In this document: in pieces, positions 33,318-46,145 of the stretch | Layout of the letters: every line of letters begins with the position of its first letter | Numbering within the stretch: the stretch's first letter is position 1 | Assembly: GCF_003576645.1 (NCBI RefSeq) | Contig: NC_044925.1 | Coordinates: 5,714,181 to 5,778,180 of the forward strand | Source of the DNA: Ipomoea triloba | Lineage: Eukaryota; Streptophyta; Magnoliopsida; Solanales; Convolvulaceae | Direction: 5' to 3' | Length of the DNA stretch: 64,000 nucleotides | Made by a program: the position numbers and the translations under genes | Notes under the pieces: generated by a model | Told to the model about the DNA's origin: nothing | The model's database searches: none | What the model saw: the letters and a program-made list of their open reading frames with translations, nothing else

Positions 33318-33754
33318 GAAAATAAGGAAGAAAGAGAGAGATAGAGGTGAAAAATGTAAGAAATTAAGAGGTGTGGAGATGGGGGAGTAGTTTAGGAAAT
33401 TTGGCTGATTAGTAGGAGAAAAAAAAATAGGAAAAACATAATTACGCTACTGTTATAATTTATTACCATAAAATTAATATATTAATATGTTATAATTTCC
33501 TAGGCTACTGTTAGCCAAAATCCTCCAGGCTAAGATTAGGAAATATTCAATACGGCTATAAGAAATGTAAAATAATATTAATTCTATTTATACTATTACA
33601 TATATTACAAATATATCACCAAATATATCACACTAATTATATCACACCAATTATATCATCAATAATTCAATCACCAATTAATATTACCATATTATATTAC
33701 CTATTTAACATTTTAATTTAACATCTAACCATAATAGTATTATAGGTGAATATA

Positions 33755-33809
<55 letters not shown>

Positions 33810-34012
33810 ATAATTAATAAATCCAATTATTCAATCACCAACATTTAACCATAATAGGCACACACGGGTGGATAATTAAGAAATTAATTAATAAATTAAA
33901 TTAATAAATAAATAAAATAACTGATTTTACTAAAATGCCACTAACTTTGGGCGGGAAAGTTTGGAACGAGGATAATGCTTTTATATATAGTATAGATATA
34001 GATATAGATTAT

Positions 34013-35746
34013 TAGGGATTTTAATTGGACCTGAACTCGATGGACTGATCCGTTATGGCCGAAAAATTACAAAGTTAAAACTGAACAAAAGAAATCGTCC
34101 GATAAATTAATCAGACTGATCGGGCCGATCCTATAGGACGGGCAGGTAGCCCGCCGGGCTACCTTAAAAAAAAAAAAAAAAAACTAACTAAAACTAAAAC
34201 TAGGGTTTTGGCCTCATGCTAAATTTCACTTTCACTCTCTCCCGCTCCAAGCCTCCAAATTTCTTAATTTCTCTTCCCGAGACCGCAGTCACCGCAGATC
34301 CGCCGCCCGCAAGCCTCACGCCCCAATCGTTGCCTGCACGGCTGCACGCCTCACGCCCTCACGCGACTCACGCCCGCACCATTGCTACTCACAAGTGAAT
34401 TACTACAGGTCTAGTGCACTCTGGTCTGCCTTATGCTGAATTTGAGCAATGACAGATTCTGCCTATGCCTTGATGCTGATTATGTTTTTATTTATGTGCA
34501 TATAGTACTTTCAAATCGAACTCAAGAAACCAGTTATATGAACCTTGTTAGTTGCAGAGTGATATTGAGCATAGCAGTTCTAAATTTAATTTGGCCATAA
34601 TTTTATCCGAATTGCATGCATGTATCTAGTCTAGTGATTGCTATTTGCAGGAAATAGTCTCTGGAAAAAGATTTCTATTTCTTCACTGTTGATATATTAC
34701 ATTTACATGTTATTAGTGCACTGTAAGTCTGTAATCACTGTTATTAAGTAGTGCACCCCAAAGTTCAAACTTCAAACTACATAATGTATGGTTAATTTCT
34801 TAATTTAAAATTCGACTTCTTAGTGTCTCCAATCTCCATTGCAACACCGCAGCAGCCAGCAGTCCCCAAGCGTCGGACTCCCGTCCCCAGTAGGCAGTGG
34901 GTAAGTTCACACTTCTACTTTTTTGAGTTTTTTTTTCTTAATAAATTGACCGGCTAAACCGCCCGTGGGTACCGGCATAGTTGTTTTTTCTCCGGCTAAA
35001 CCGCCTGTGGGTACCGGAGTCTTGCTTGAAAATTTGAATGCTTTAAATTGTGAATGTGTATTGATTGTATTCTGTAATCTGTAAGACTGTAACTTTAATT
35101 GGATTTAGGAGATTAATATTCTTGACTTTTTACTTTATTTAATTTGTAATATTTGTATGATAAGAGTAAATTAATTTAACACTCTCTAGATAGTTTGTTA
35201 CTTTGTTTAGGACTTTAGACTAGTGTCTTTCCTGTGCACCTGTAATCTGTTAAGTATGCAAGTAATGCAACTAGTGAACTAGACAACTAGTTTTGAGTTT
35301 TTGACTTTTGATAATGGGATTCCTATTAATATTTACTATTTAGTACTCCAGTAAGTAGTACTCCGTAACTAGTAAGGTTATTAATTTATTATGCATTGTA
35401 TATTTGTATATGGATTCTGAAAACAATCCAGTGAATCCACCAAACACTAGTTGAGTAGTTGTGGGTTTGACTTATGACTTGTGAGTGTTAATGTGTTATG
35501 TATAAATTATAATGTACATTGTACTGCCAATGTTCATCCAGTGTTTCAGTTGACCCATTCTATTGGATTCGGATCCGGTTGACCACTTGATCCGTTTTAT
35601 TATTTTTATCGAATGTAACTATTCATTTACCAATAACCTGACGTTTAGGTTTAGGGCTAGGCCGAATCCGAGAATATAAATTAACCGACAGCCTGAATCT
35701 GATAAACCCGACAACCCGACAGGGCTGGCCCGATTGACATCCCTAG
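34013..35746. mobile_element. Degenerate non-autonomous hAT-like element
   Basis: Begins tagggattttaattggacc and ends, in reverse, tagggatgtcaatcgggcc. Sub-terminal regions are GC-rich (gggcaggtagcccgccgggc; ccgacaacccgacagggctgg). No exact 8 bp duplication seen. The interior has ccggctaaaccgcc repeated near 34955 and 34995 and no transposase. It abuts the Helitron end. Confidence 0.5.
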
Positions 35747-35956
35747 CTATTATGTTTACATATATTGTTGTTATTGATGAATTTTCAAGACATTGTATTA
35801 AACTTATGTTAGATTTTGTAATATGATGATACATAGATTTGTTGTCTACTAAACTCCCGTGGTAATTTTGTAATTTTATTTGCTTTTTATTAAACCCTTC
35901 TCTTATTCTTATTAAGGTTTTATAGAGAAGAAACAGAGAGTTGATCAATCCGATAC

Positions 35957-37620
35957 ATGAGTCTAATTGCCGGTTCCTACGAGCATTTCATATGGGGGTA
36001 CAAACTTAAATCTCCAAAAGATGTTCAAAACCTTGATTTAACTCCCCTCTTTTCCTTCCCTTCCCACCTCTCCACCATCAAATGCGCCGACGTTTCCGGC
36101 TCTGTCGCCGTCTCTGGTGGTTCTGATGACACCATTAAAATCTATGACCTCTCCACTTGCTCCGAAATTGGCTCCCTCCACGAATCTGCCACCATCAATT
36201 CCCTCGCATTCTACACCCCTCCGTCCCTCTCCTTCCCGCTCAACCTTATCTCCGCCGCTGATGACGGCTCAGTCTCCCTCTACTACGCTGATCCCTTTGT
36301 TCACCTCAAAACTGTGAAGGTTCACAAAAAAGGCGTCAATTCCCTTTCTATCCACCCCACAGGGGGGCTGGCTCTCTCGGTGGGCCAAGATAAATGCTTA
36401 GCTATGGTTGATTTGGAGAGAGGGAGGAGGATTTTTTACAACAGTTTGGGCAAAGAAGCCTCAATTGTGAAATTTAATGAAACTGGCAAAACATTCTACA
36501 TGGTTATGGATGAAAAAGTTTCAGTATACGAGTCTGAGGATGCAAGAATAGTTTCGGAATTTAATAATGCAAAGCGAGTTCTATGTGCTGCTTCAGGAGA
36601 GGTAGGTGATTTCTGCACTTTGTTCTTCATATCTAGCAATTTTTTTTTTTTTTTTTATATTTATAGCATATGTTTGTGGAGTGTAAAGCGTTGGTCAATA
36701 GCGCTTCGTTTGGATTTTATATAAACAATTTAATGGTTGCTTGCTGAATTTCATTCTGTTCTAAGATTTCGAAAAATGCTAGTTATTGAGGTGTATGGAA
36801 ATTCCAATTACAATGTTGCATATGCTGTAAAATCTATGTAACTGAGTTCAAAACTCTTGTCATGTACAAAACCTGTTTAATCAAAATTAGCAAATACTAG
36901 ATTAGTAGATTTGTATTTTCAGATTCTGATTATTTGTTCTGTTTAAATTAGTTAAAACCAGATTCTTAAGCTATTCCTCTCCTTTATTCTTCTCTCATGT
37001 TATTTCAATATGTTCTGATATTTTGCAGGGTGGTATATTGTTTACTGGAGGAGAGGACAGGAATATTACGGCATGGGACACAAAAAGTGGAAAAGTCGCA
37101 CATAGGATTGATGATGCACATTCAGCCCGTGTTAAAGGCATTGTTGTACTCTCCAACAATGATGAAGAGTATCCATATTTAGTAGCATCTGCATCATCAG
37201 ATGGCAACATACGTGTATGGGATGTTCGCATGAAATCAAATCCACTGGCAATGGCCAATACAAAATCCAGGCTCACTTGTCTAGCTGGATCATCCATCAA
37301 ATGTGAGTTCATAAAGGAATTACATACTTTCTATTTCATCTTTCTTATTAACTTTACAAATCACATGGATTCTTACTTTGACTTGTGTTAGTGCAAGAAG
37401 TTGCTTGCTTTAAGTTATTGTTTAGAGGATTTTTATGCAACATATCATATGAATTTTCAATTGTTATTGCTACACCATTTCCTATTTGTTTATTATATCT
37501 AGATACTCTATTCCATATCTAGATAGTCTTACAATATTCATTCCCTCTTCTTTTGCTTCAGATGGGAAATTCTGCTTCAAAAGAAAAAGAAGACGGAGCA
37601 GCGGAGTATTATTTGATTGA
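35957..37620 (+). CDS. WD40 protein, PAK1IP1/MAK11-like
   Basis: Three exons by splice signals: 35957-36601, 37029-37302, 37562-37620. Joined it is 978 nt, 325 residues. WD repeats: I-A-G-S-Y-E-H-F-I-W-G at the start, V-S-G-G-S-D-D-T-I-K-I-Y-D, I-S-A-A-D-D-G-S-V-S, L-S-V-G-Q-D-K, F-T-G-G-E-D-R-N-I-T-A-W-D and S-A-S-S-D-G-N-I-R-V-W-D. The basic tail K-R-K-R-R-R fits a nuclear signal. The order, the I-A-G-x-Y-E start and the length fit the PAK1-interacting protein 1 / yeast Mak11 family, which acts in 60S ribosome assembly. Exon 3 is short and the least certain part. The gene looks intact. Confidence 0.8.
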
Positions 37621-38080
37621 ATTGCACAGTCGTCTCTCTCCCTCTTTTCTCTAATCCCCTTTCTGACACATAACACCAGATTTTGTTAGTTGTGTAGGTT
37701 GTCTTCATATTTTAAATGAGTTATATTATATGTACTCTCAAATTCTACTATCTTATTTTTACTTCATAATGTAGTAAATAATGATAGGTTATCTTGATCT
37801 TGTAGGTCATCAAGTATTTTCTTAGTTTGAGTAAACAGAATTCCTTATTTGCTCGTTAATCTTAATATAATAATATATAATTATCAAATTTTGCCTATAT
37901 GTACCCAACTGGTATTAACTCTTCTCAAATTTTGCCTATTCATAAAATGTCCATATTATTATTGTTGTTTCTTATCCTTCCTTTAATAAGCTTTGATAGA
38001 ATAAATAAATAATAGTTATTCAATAATTTCACCACTATTAAGTTATTAAACAATTATCGAAACAATATACTAAAACTATA
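37621..38080. other. Downstream region of the WD40 gene
   Basis: AT-rich; nothing recognised beyond the likely 3' UTR. Confidence 0.4.
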
Positions 38081-38520
38081 AGGGTCACACTTGTGTGAGA
38101 CTGTCTTACGGGTCGGGTCAGGTCGAAGCACCATGCAAATGTCACACTTATATGTGCAAATGTCATTCTTATATGCTCAAATATAATACTAATCAGGAAT
38201 ACAATTTTTGTTACTTATAAGAGAAAAAGTATTACATTTTTCATAATAAATAATGTTGACAAGTTTTCCTTACTTATAAGGGAAAATATAATACTTTTGT
38301 GGAAAAATGTAATATTTTTGAATTGAAATGTAAAAAGTATTGTATTTTCCCTTAAAAATATTACATTTACCCTTATAAGTAACAAAATTTTCATTCCTGA
38401 TTAGTATTACATTTGAGCATATAAGTATGACATTTGTGCGTATAAGTGTTACATTTACACATTGATCCGATCCGACCCGACCCGTCTCACGGTGAGACGG
38501 TCTCACACAAGTTTTTGCCA
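38081..38520. mobile_element. Foldback MITE with tgtgtgagacngtct ends
   Basis: The left arm (cttgtgtgagactgtcttac, gggtcgggtc) is the inverse of the right arm (gacccgacccgtctcacggt, gagacggtctcacacaag). Pairing continues inward (caaatgtcacacttata against tataagtgttacattt). About 440 bp with almost no loop. A half copy sits in the lipase intron (54829-55005). Confidence 0.8.
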
Positions 38521-38635
38521 AAATATAAATTAATATGGTGTCATTTAAAATATCTCAATAAGATATTTGTAAGTTGTAGCAATATTTTTTTACGGAGTAT
38601 GTTTTTAATTTATTTATGCAAACGCAATATAGAAG

Positions 38636-38740
38636 AAGGATTAATATTTGATGCAATGTATAGATGTTATACACTGGCGGTGAAGGAAAATATGTCACAT
38701 CATTAAAAAACAAAGTTAATATTGACCGAATTCTTTTTTT
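38636..38740. repeat. Single degenerate end of the Pack-MULE family
   Basis: ggattaatatttgatgca, cactggcggtgaa, atgtcacatcatta and a taatattgaccgaattcttttttt run match the 27087/29401 ends in order. No second end nearby. Confidence 0.6.
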
Positions 38741-39196
38741 ACAAAATATTTAAAATATGTATTTATTAGAAAACTATTTTATTTCTAATTAACACAAGAT
38801 ATATCTACTTTCCTAAACATATTTATTACTTAATTATTATATACGTAATTTCCTAAACTTTTTAAATTATTAGATACATTATTAATTGCATGTTCCCAAA
38901 CAATTTATATATATTAATCACATGTACAGTATAATTAGTTTAAATCTCTTAAATTAACATTAGTTTTGTTTAAATCTCTTAATTAACATTAAATTAGTAT
39001 AATTAAGAATTGAACAGACTTTCTAAATTATTATATTTATAGTTCCATTTAATTTTTTTTTATTTTTAAATATTATTTAATGTTCATAATAATAATTCTC
39101 ATAGTATATAGCGCCTAGCGTCTAGGCAGTTTAGGGGCGGTGCCTAGGCGGTGACCTATAAAAACAGAAAAATAGTGTGAGTGTATGTCATTCATA

Positions 39197-39244
<48 letters not shown>

Positions 39245-40490
39245 CCTAATCATATGAGAACTATGCCCCCAAGTGAGAATGTGAGGACAAATCCAAACCA
39301 TTGATCTGCAAGATCTGACGGATGAGAAATCAAGTAAAAAATGAGCGGGGTCATTTTCATAAATATTATAAACTTTTAAAATGAGCGGGGTCATTTTCAT
39401 AAATATTAAAAAATTTTGTTTATTTCAACCGTTAGATCTACTAGATCAATGGTTTGGATTTGTCCTTACGTTCTTACCTGAGACATGGTTCTCACCTGAT
39501 TAAGAACATATATATATATATATAGATTTTTGTTCAAATGCGGCGGCGAGCTCCTATGCGGTCATGCGGCCTAATCTGCACCGTCTAATTTTATTAATCC
39601 TACTGAAATTCGCATATGTTTAAGTGGGGTTAATATGGTAATTTTAGTATTTATATTACGTGAATTGGAATGGTGCATTTTAGTACATAGTGTGGTGCGT
39701 TTTAATACATGCTGTGGTGCGTTATATTACGTATGTTGGTGCATTAACTGTGTTGTGGAATGGTGTGTTTTAATCTATCCTCTGGTGCATTTTCATACGT
39801 AGAATGATGTATAACTGTGTTGTGGAATTATGTGTTTTAATACGTCGTCTGGTACATTTTAATACATTGAATGGTGTGTATTTTAACACGTGTTTCTAAT
39901 AAGTGTGGTGCATTTTAATACGTATAATAGTGCATATTTTAACACATGTTTTTTAATATGTGTAAATAGTGTATGCTTATAATCTGACATGAGGTACGTT
40001 GTGGTACATTTTAATACGTAGAATAATGTGTTTTATTAAGTATATTGATGAATTTTAAGTGAATATGTGCATTTGGTATATTGTATGGAATGGTGTGTTT
40101 TATCGGTCCTCTGATGCGTTTTAGTACGTAGAATGGTATCTTCTGTAACATATATATATTGCGCGTTGATTTGATGAGTTGATATGATCTAATGGCTGAA
40201 AATTAAAATGCTAATTAAAATGTATATATACACATTAGCAGCGAGTGATTATTTTAACATCTATCAACTGTAACACAAAAAATGTGATCAACTCAAGTCT
40301 GATGTTTAGGTGGATTGTGACAATGATTTAGTGGCGACAGCTTTCTCTCTCTCTTTTTTTTTTTTTTTTTCAAAATTAAAGTACACTTTAATAATAATAA
40401 TAATAATAAGAAACAACAATCAGAAGTATGATATATATAGTTGGGGATAAAATTAAAAAAACTCTAAAAACTACTCGCAAAACATTGGAA
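38741..40490. other. Repeat-rich region: gcgcctagg piece, MITE in (TA)n, degenerate ggtgc array
   Basis: 39105-39175 is a gcgcctaggcg piece. (TA)n lies at 39202-39240. A MITE lies at 39241-39509. 39660-40140 is a degenerate array of ggtgcgttttaatacgta-like words spaced 25-60 bp. A T-run and (TAA)n lie near 40350-40410. No gene seen. Confidence 0.6.
39241..39509. mobile_element. MITE with 65 bp inverted ends, inserted in a (TA)n tract
   Basis: The left arm (cctaatcatatgagaactat ... ggacaaatccaaaccattga) and the reverse of the right arm (cttaatcaggtgagaaccat ... ggacaaatccaaaccattga) pair over about 65 bp. (TA)n lies on both sides. A 31 bp internal word, aatgagcggggtcattttca, occurs twice, 40 bp apart. 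Confidence 0.7.
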
Positions 40491-41483
40491 TCTACACTTA
40501 TAATAAGAGCCAACACTTATAATAATAGCCAATAATGTTAAACCCTTAACTGGAACTAAAAAAATGTTGGTGTAATAGTCTGCTATAACATATTGTACTT
40601 TGTGTTCTTCTTATTGTGCAACCTCCAATTAAATTCCTAATATATCCTAATCTTTTATAATTTTACAAAATTTTTCCGTTAAATATAACGGAAGTTTAAC
40701 ATTAAATTCTTTAGGCAATTTATTTCTTTATTGCAATTTTCAAACAAATTGGCAATATTCTATAATACAATTCTGTATAGATTCCTAACTTAAAATTAGA
40801 ATATTGAAGTCTTAATAAGATTCTATAATACAATTTTGTATATATTCCTAATTAAACCATTATTCTACCAAAAGCAACAGTATATAAATTTCTCCCATTC
40901 TCACTGGTATTCACCCAAAACTAAACCTAACATATTCTGCAACACACCATCTACTTGACATTCTATAGGTATGATTGTCAAAATATTATCATGCTAATTC
41001 TATTATTTGTATTTGTACTCATAATGATTGCAATTTTTTTTTTTAAAAAAAAATCAATGATGGTATACTCATTAATTAGTATAACTTCAATATCGTTATG
41101 TAAATATATCTATTGTATAATCTGTTCATCTATACTTGTATCCTTGTATGTAATGTTGTGGTTCTCATTATATTACTCTATAATCTACACATTTTAGTTA
41201 CTCCTAACTCCCTGATCTATGGTTTTTGAATTTATGTTGTGATTCCCATCATATTATTTCATAACATCCTTTATGAACATATTTTCCAAGACACAAGGAT
41301 ATTAATTAGTAATTACAAATGCAGTAAAGTTAATTGATATTGACACACAAACTGTGGGTTAGAGTTGTACAGTTCATGTCATTAAGAAAAACGAACCAAA
41401 AATGCTATTGGAACGCTGAGAAAAAGCATATGCTCATCGTACTTGAGGATGAAACAGTAACAAAATAGTAACAATTTTCTCCC

Positions 41484-41518
<35 letters not shown>

Positions 41519-41858
41519 GAAGATGCTCTCATTCACCACCAACATCATTGTAAATGCTATATCTAAATGCAAGTAGCTCGAGTTCAATCAATAGTGTTTG
41601 ATAATGATATTGGAATGTATGATTCACTTTACAAACCAACAAATGGTACATCATCTCAAATGTCATCGTCAAACCTGTCCGGACGAATTATAAAGTACTT
41701 GATCACAAATACAATTACACATGGATTTTAAATGGTCGGATCGGTGTCCAAACAAGTGACAATGATGACACACCATTTGCTCCCATGTAAGTGGTTTATT
41801 TGTTTCGACTTATTTTAGTTGCAATTTAGCTATTTACAATTTCGTTATGTTTTACTCC

Positions 41859-41901
<43 letters not shown>

Positions 41902-42046
41902 CATCGAGACTATTTCTTTGATTTTTATTAATTTAGCATTTTTTCTCTCTCATTATTATATGACTATTTTAACCAATTAAGGAACACTAATTTAAAAATA
42001 TGCATTGGGCATTGGTTTAATCGTGCAACGCGCGTGTGATAACTAG
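40491..42046 (+). mobile_element. Non-autonomous Helitron
   Basis: Starts TCTACACTTATAATAAGAGC after A (40490) and ends with cgtgcaacgcgcgtgtg plus ataactag, followed by T (42047). 41640-41800 contains an open stretch (N-V-I-V-K-P-V-R ... N-Y-T-W-I-L-N-G-R-I-G-V-Q) ending at gtaagt, possibly a captured exon; family not recognised. It also holds (TTA)n (41487-41517) and (TA)n (41863-41899). Confidence 0.6.
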
Positions 42047-45000
42047 TAAATAAAATAAGAGATATTATATACTCCTACTGATACTGATGTGGCAATTAAT
42101 TATATATTAATTAACGATTATGGAATATTTGGTTGCAAAGAGAGAATTATGGGAGAAAAATTGTAATTCTATATGAGATGAATAATGTGTAAATAATGTT
42201 GAAATTTAGATTTCAGTATTTGGCTTGTAGGAATGAAACTATTTAGAATTTCAATTATCAATAAGAATTGGAAGAGATCGAATAAGTAGTATAAAGACCA
42301 AAGTACCGATACTTATTATACTTATTATTATTATTAAATTATAATAAGTAAATTTGTGTTAAAATTAAATGCAATGCAATTGTTATTTGGACACTTTGGA
42401 TATAAACTATATTTCCATTCTCTATAATGTTCTTTTATAAGTATTAAATTTCATTATCTGTGTTTAATAATATTTTAATGTAATTTTAAGTATATACTAT
42501 TAATACTAAATTAATTATTAATAGATTCGATCATGTGACCACTTAATTGGAATAGTAATAAATGTGTTATCACACTAAATAGTAATTGATAAATTAAATT
42601 ATAATTAATTTGAGTTAAATCTCGTTAAATAAAACAAACAAAATAGGACATATGTATTAAAAAGAAGTAGATTTTTATATATAAGATAATTGATTATCTT
42701 TTTCAAGCACATCACAACGTGACCAACATGTGAAATGCATTTTGAAAATCCATTAGTTTAAAAATGGACCATACTTGTGTGTCTTTTGTGGCTTAAAATA
42801 TAGTAGTTGGCCAACGTGAATGACATTTTAAATATCCTTTTCAACACAGCACAAATATTTTTTTTTCCTGTTAATATAATAAATGTACATTTTGAAAACC
42901 GAAAAATGACTTACGAAAGTTAGTTTTCATATTTTCCTGTATTTGGGTATTTAAGTAAAATAAAGTCAAAGAAAATATTCATTCTGCGTTGGTCAACGAA
43001 AAATGACCTAATTTGGTAGAAAATGTCTTCATAGATTTTTAGTCGAAATACATTTTTGAAATTCTCTATTTTCCTGTATTTATCCTTTCTCTCATCTCTT
43101 TTCAAACTAGTTTTTGGATTATTATTACCATCTCCACGACACACACGCACCACCACCACCACCATACCATTTATTATTATTATTTATAACAAATAATATG
43201 TTCATTTTCAGGAAATCAAACTGAAAAATATAATTCTTTTTTAACTTTTAGCTAAACAGAAAAAGATAATTTTCTAATCTTCAGCCAAACATTAGGAAAT
43301 TAAATTATTTTTTTAGAAATGAGCCATTTTTTGAAAATTATTTTTCAGGTTTCCAAACGGATCATGAGAGCTTTTATAATATTACTCTTCAATCTTTTTT
43401 CTTTAATACAACTGATCCTATTACATTGTAGTGTACAAAGAGTCAAATCACCTCCAGACTCGACCTCCCATATGAGAGAGTCACTACATGCTGTCTGATC
43501 ACAGGGTGTGTGGCTACTTTTAAATGTAAGAGTCACTAGCATGTATCGAGAACAGAGCACAGATGTCACAACTTGTTTCACTTGCTAGCATCTGTTCATG
43601 TGCTAGTCACTCAGGTTGGATTATTGGATTGGGATAATTTTTACCAACATTAGTTTATTACAAAACTAAAATCGTTTTAATTATAAATAAGAATTTTATT
43701 TTACTTTTTATTTATTATTTGTTTTAATATACCAAAGTACGGAGTATATTATATTGAAAATCATTCTTTTTAGTTCCAACACATGCACATTCAGTTTAAT
43801 ATCTGTTCGGAAAATGCCGATGAAGAGCCAAATCTAATTTTCAGTGGTTGAGAGATTGTTACCCAGCTTGTCTCGAATTGATGACAATTTATAAGTAAGA
43901 AAATAAAAGTACGCTTTTACTATCAGTAACTTTTTGCGTGAGTGACTGAATGGAAGCGTTAAATATTAACAATATCCCTAATTTAATAGGAAAGATTTGC
44001 CTTCCATTGGAAAAATATGTTTTCCCGGTCAACCTTTTTGCTCAATAAAAAATGGACGGAATCATGAATTTCAGACACATAAAGGGTCGGAAATTTAATT
44101 TCCAAATTCCAATTTAAAAACGAATTTTCAAAAAAATTGAAAATTTGCAGCAGTGGATTTTGTTATGTTTAATTTCTTCAAATTTGTCAAGACATAGCTA
44201 ACTGTTAAATGGTTCCTCAGAACTATCAACAATAATTGAACTTGACTACAATAATTGTGATTTTTTTACTTTTGAGAAGGAACTTTTTTTTATTGCCACA
44301 TTCTTAAAAAGACGAAGTGCTTCGGGCCCAACAAAATAATAGAGAAATAACTTACTGTGACTCAAATATTTTTTATTAGTGTTACGTTGTAAAAATTGGT
44401 CTAGGTAGTTACCTAGGCGCCCCTAAGTCGATGTGATTTCAGCCCTAGGCGACTTTTAGTTGGTCAGGCAACTAATCGACCGACTAGGTGCCTTAGGCAA
44501 TTCGGGCGAGTACGTGGTTTTTTTTTGCCCGCTTGACTATTCCTCTACTTCTATATTCTTGCAGCCAAGTACTCAACTAACCATCTAACATATGCAGTTG
44601 ACTAGTTTGGAGAATTATAACAGTTTAACAACTCCCAGCCTCGAGTGAAAAAAGTAGAGACAATATGTTCGGATTACTTAGCCATCTAGGAGGTGCCTAG
44701 CGCCTTCACGTTGCTTTTTAGATAGAAGGACTATCATTGTATGGTGGAAACAAAAAAGCAAGGACTAGATCATTGATGGGTGGCAACAAGAAAATTTTCA
44801 TACGTGCATATTTCCATCATACTTGCATAAGGATGGTGGGTGCAGTCTCTTTATAAAAGGAATGCTTATGTCTTTCAGCTTTACTTTAAAAAAAGAAAAA
44901 ACTTTTTACGAAACTGCTTTTTTCCACTGATTGAGTGAACAGACAATGTAACATACATGTGAAGTGTGAAAACAAGGCAATACCTAATATAATTAAAAAA

Positions 45001-45489
45001 TAGAAACAGATCTGATTGAATCGAGCATAATATTTATATTTATTTATTTTTTTGAATGACATAATATTTGTATTTAATGTACACATTCGAGTAATAGTTA
45101 CGGAGTACCTTGTTATCCAAAAATGAATAGTACTACACCAACTTTTCTTAGAAATTTATTTTTTTATATTTAATTTACTTCTTATTATTTTATAGTATTT
45201 AATTAACTCTATTGTATTTAATTATTAAGTAAACTAGTAATTAATATTACATTTTTTTGTTTATATTTTTCAAACCTATACATATTTAAAAAAAAAAAAA
45301 GTCACTACCATTTAAAACTCTAGCCCAAATTATTTTGATATTAAATTATACCATTGATAATGGTCCAACTTACATTATGAACACTTGTCCGAAATGACAT
45401 TCATATTATATTTATGCAATAATTAACATATTATGTGTCTGACGTTAACATATTATGTATATCTAAATAAATTGAAGGCACATAATATG
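42047..45489. other. Intergenic AT-rich region with MITE remnants
   Basis: 42880-43362 has weak inverted ends (ttgaaaaccgaaaaatgac; in reverse ttggaaacctgaaaaataa) and may be a MITE. 44390-44710 carries gcgcctagg words like the 482 bp hAT MITE family, with ends not found. The remainder shows nothing I can name and no gene. Confidence 0.4.
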
Positions 45490-46145
45490 TTAACTACATA
45501 CATAATATTTGTGTTAGGGTTGTATTTCCATCTTGATGCTATATTTTTTATAATTGCATAAAGGGGATTTTTGTGTAACCTAGGGTTATTGAGTTTATGA
45601 AGAGTTTGCACTTATATCTTGTTAATGTTTGGTGTACACATTTATTAGCATGATTTTGGTGAATCCTCGGCTACAACTAACAAGAGTTGGGTCAAGGATT
45701 TGAGTCACCCTTGCATAAATTCAATTTCTTCATATGAAAATAGGAAAAATTGGAGGCTTCTAATACTCTATGTTCTTGATGGACTTGAAATTGATACGTC
45801 ACAAGAGTGAAACAATTTCTTATTCTAATCCTTGTTTATTGATCACAAGGGTGACTTCTAGACTAGGATTCCTTCGTGCATCTCTTCAATTTCTTGGTTG
45901 TGTGAATTCCCTCAATTCTTAGGTTGTGTTGTACATATAGAAGATAATGCTTCATAGCTTAAGTCCTATTTCTTTATTTCATATTTATCTCTTGTTAATA
46001 TGTGTTTGTGCTATCTTGTTTAATTATTGGTGCCTTAAACTTGTTATATATGGATTGCTTAGATACTTGTTGATTTCCTAGTACTAGTGCCTTGTTGCTT
46101 GCATTTGCATATTACGTGCCATAATCCTCAATCTCAAGAGAACGA
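45490..46145 (+). mobile_element. Probable LTR fragment, Gypsy-like
   Basis: Long non-coding stretch of mixed composition, unlike its flanks, with ctagtactagtgccttgttg and catattacgtgccataatcc, like the U5 part of Tat/Athila-type plant LTRs. Boundaries and target duplication not found. Confidence 0.3.

Larger units (their letters stand above)
31241..34008 (-). mobile_element. Helitron carrying an Agenet gene fragment
   Basis: On the minus strand it starts TCTATATCTATATCTATACT at 34008, preceded by A, and ends with ccatgcaatgcacgggcg (hairpin) plus aaaatactag at 31241, followed by T. These are canonical Helitron 5' TC and 3' CTAG ends inserted between A and T, with no target duplication. The 2768 bp hold no Rep/helicase gene, so it is non-autonomous. 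Inside are an Agenet exon with its promoter, four 41-42 bp tandem duplications and a (TA)n array (33757-33807). Confidence 0.7.

Noticed and set aside
35619..35948. 109-codon minus-strand frame before the WD40 gene
   Set aside because: Lies across the end of the hAT-like element; no recognised domain.
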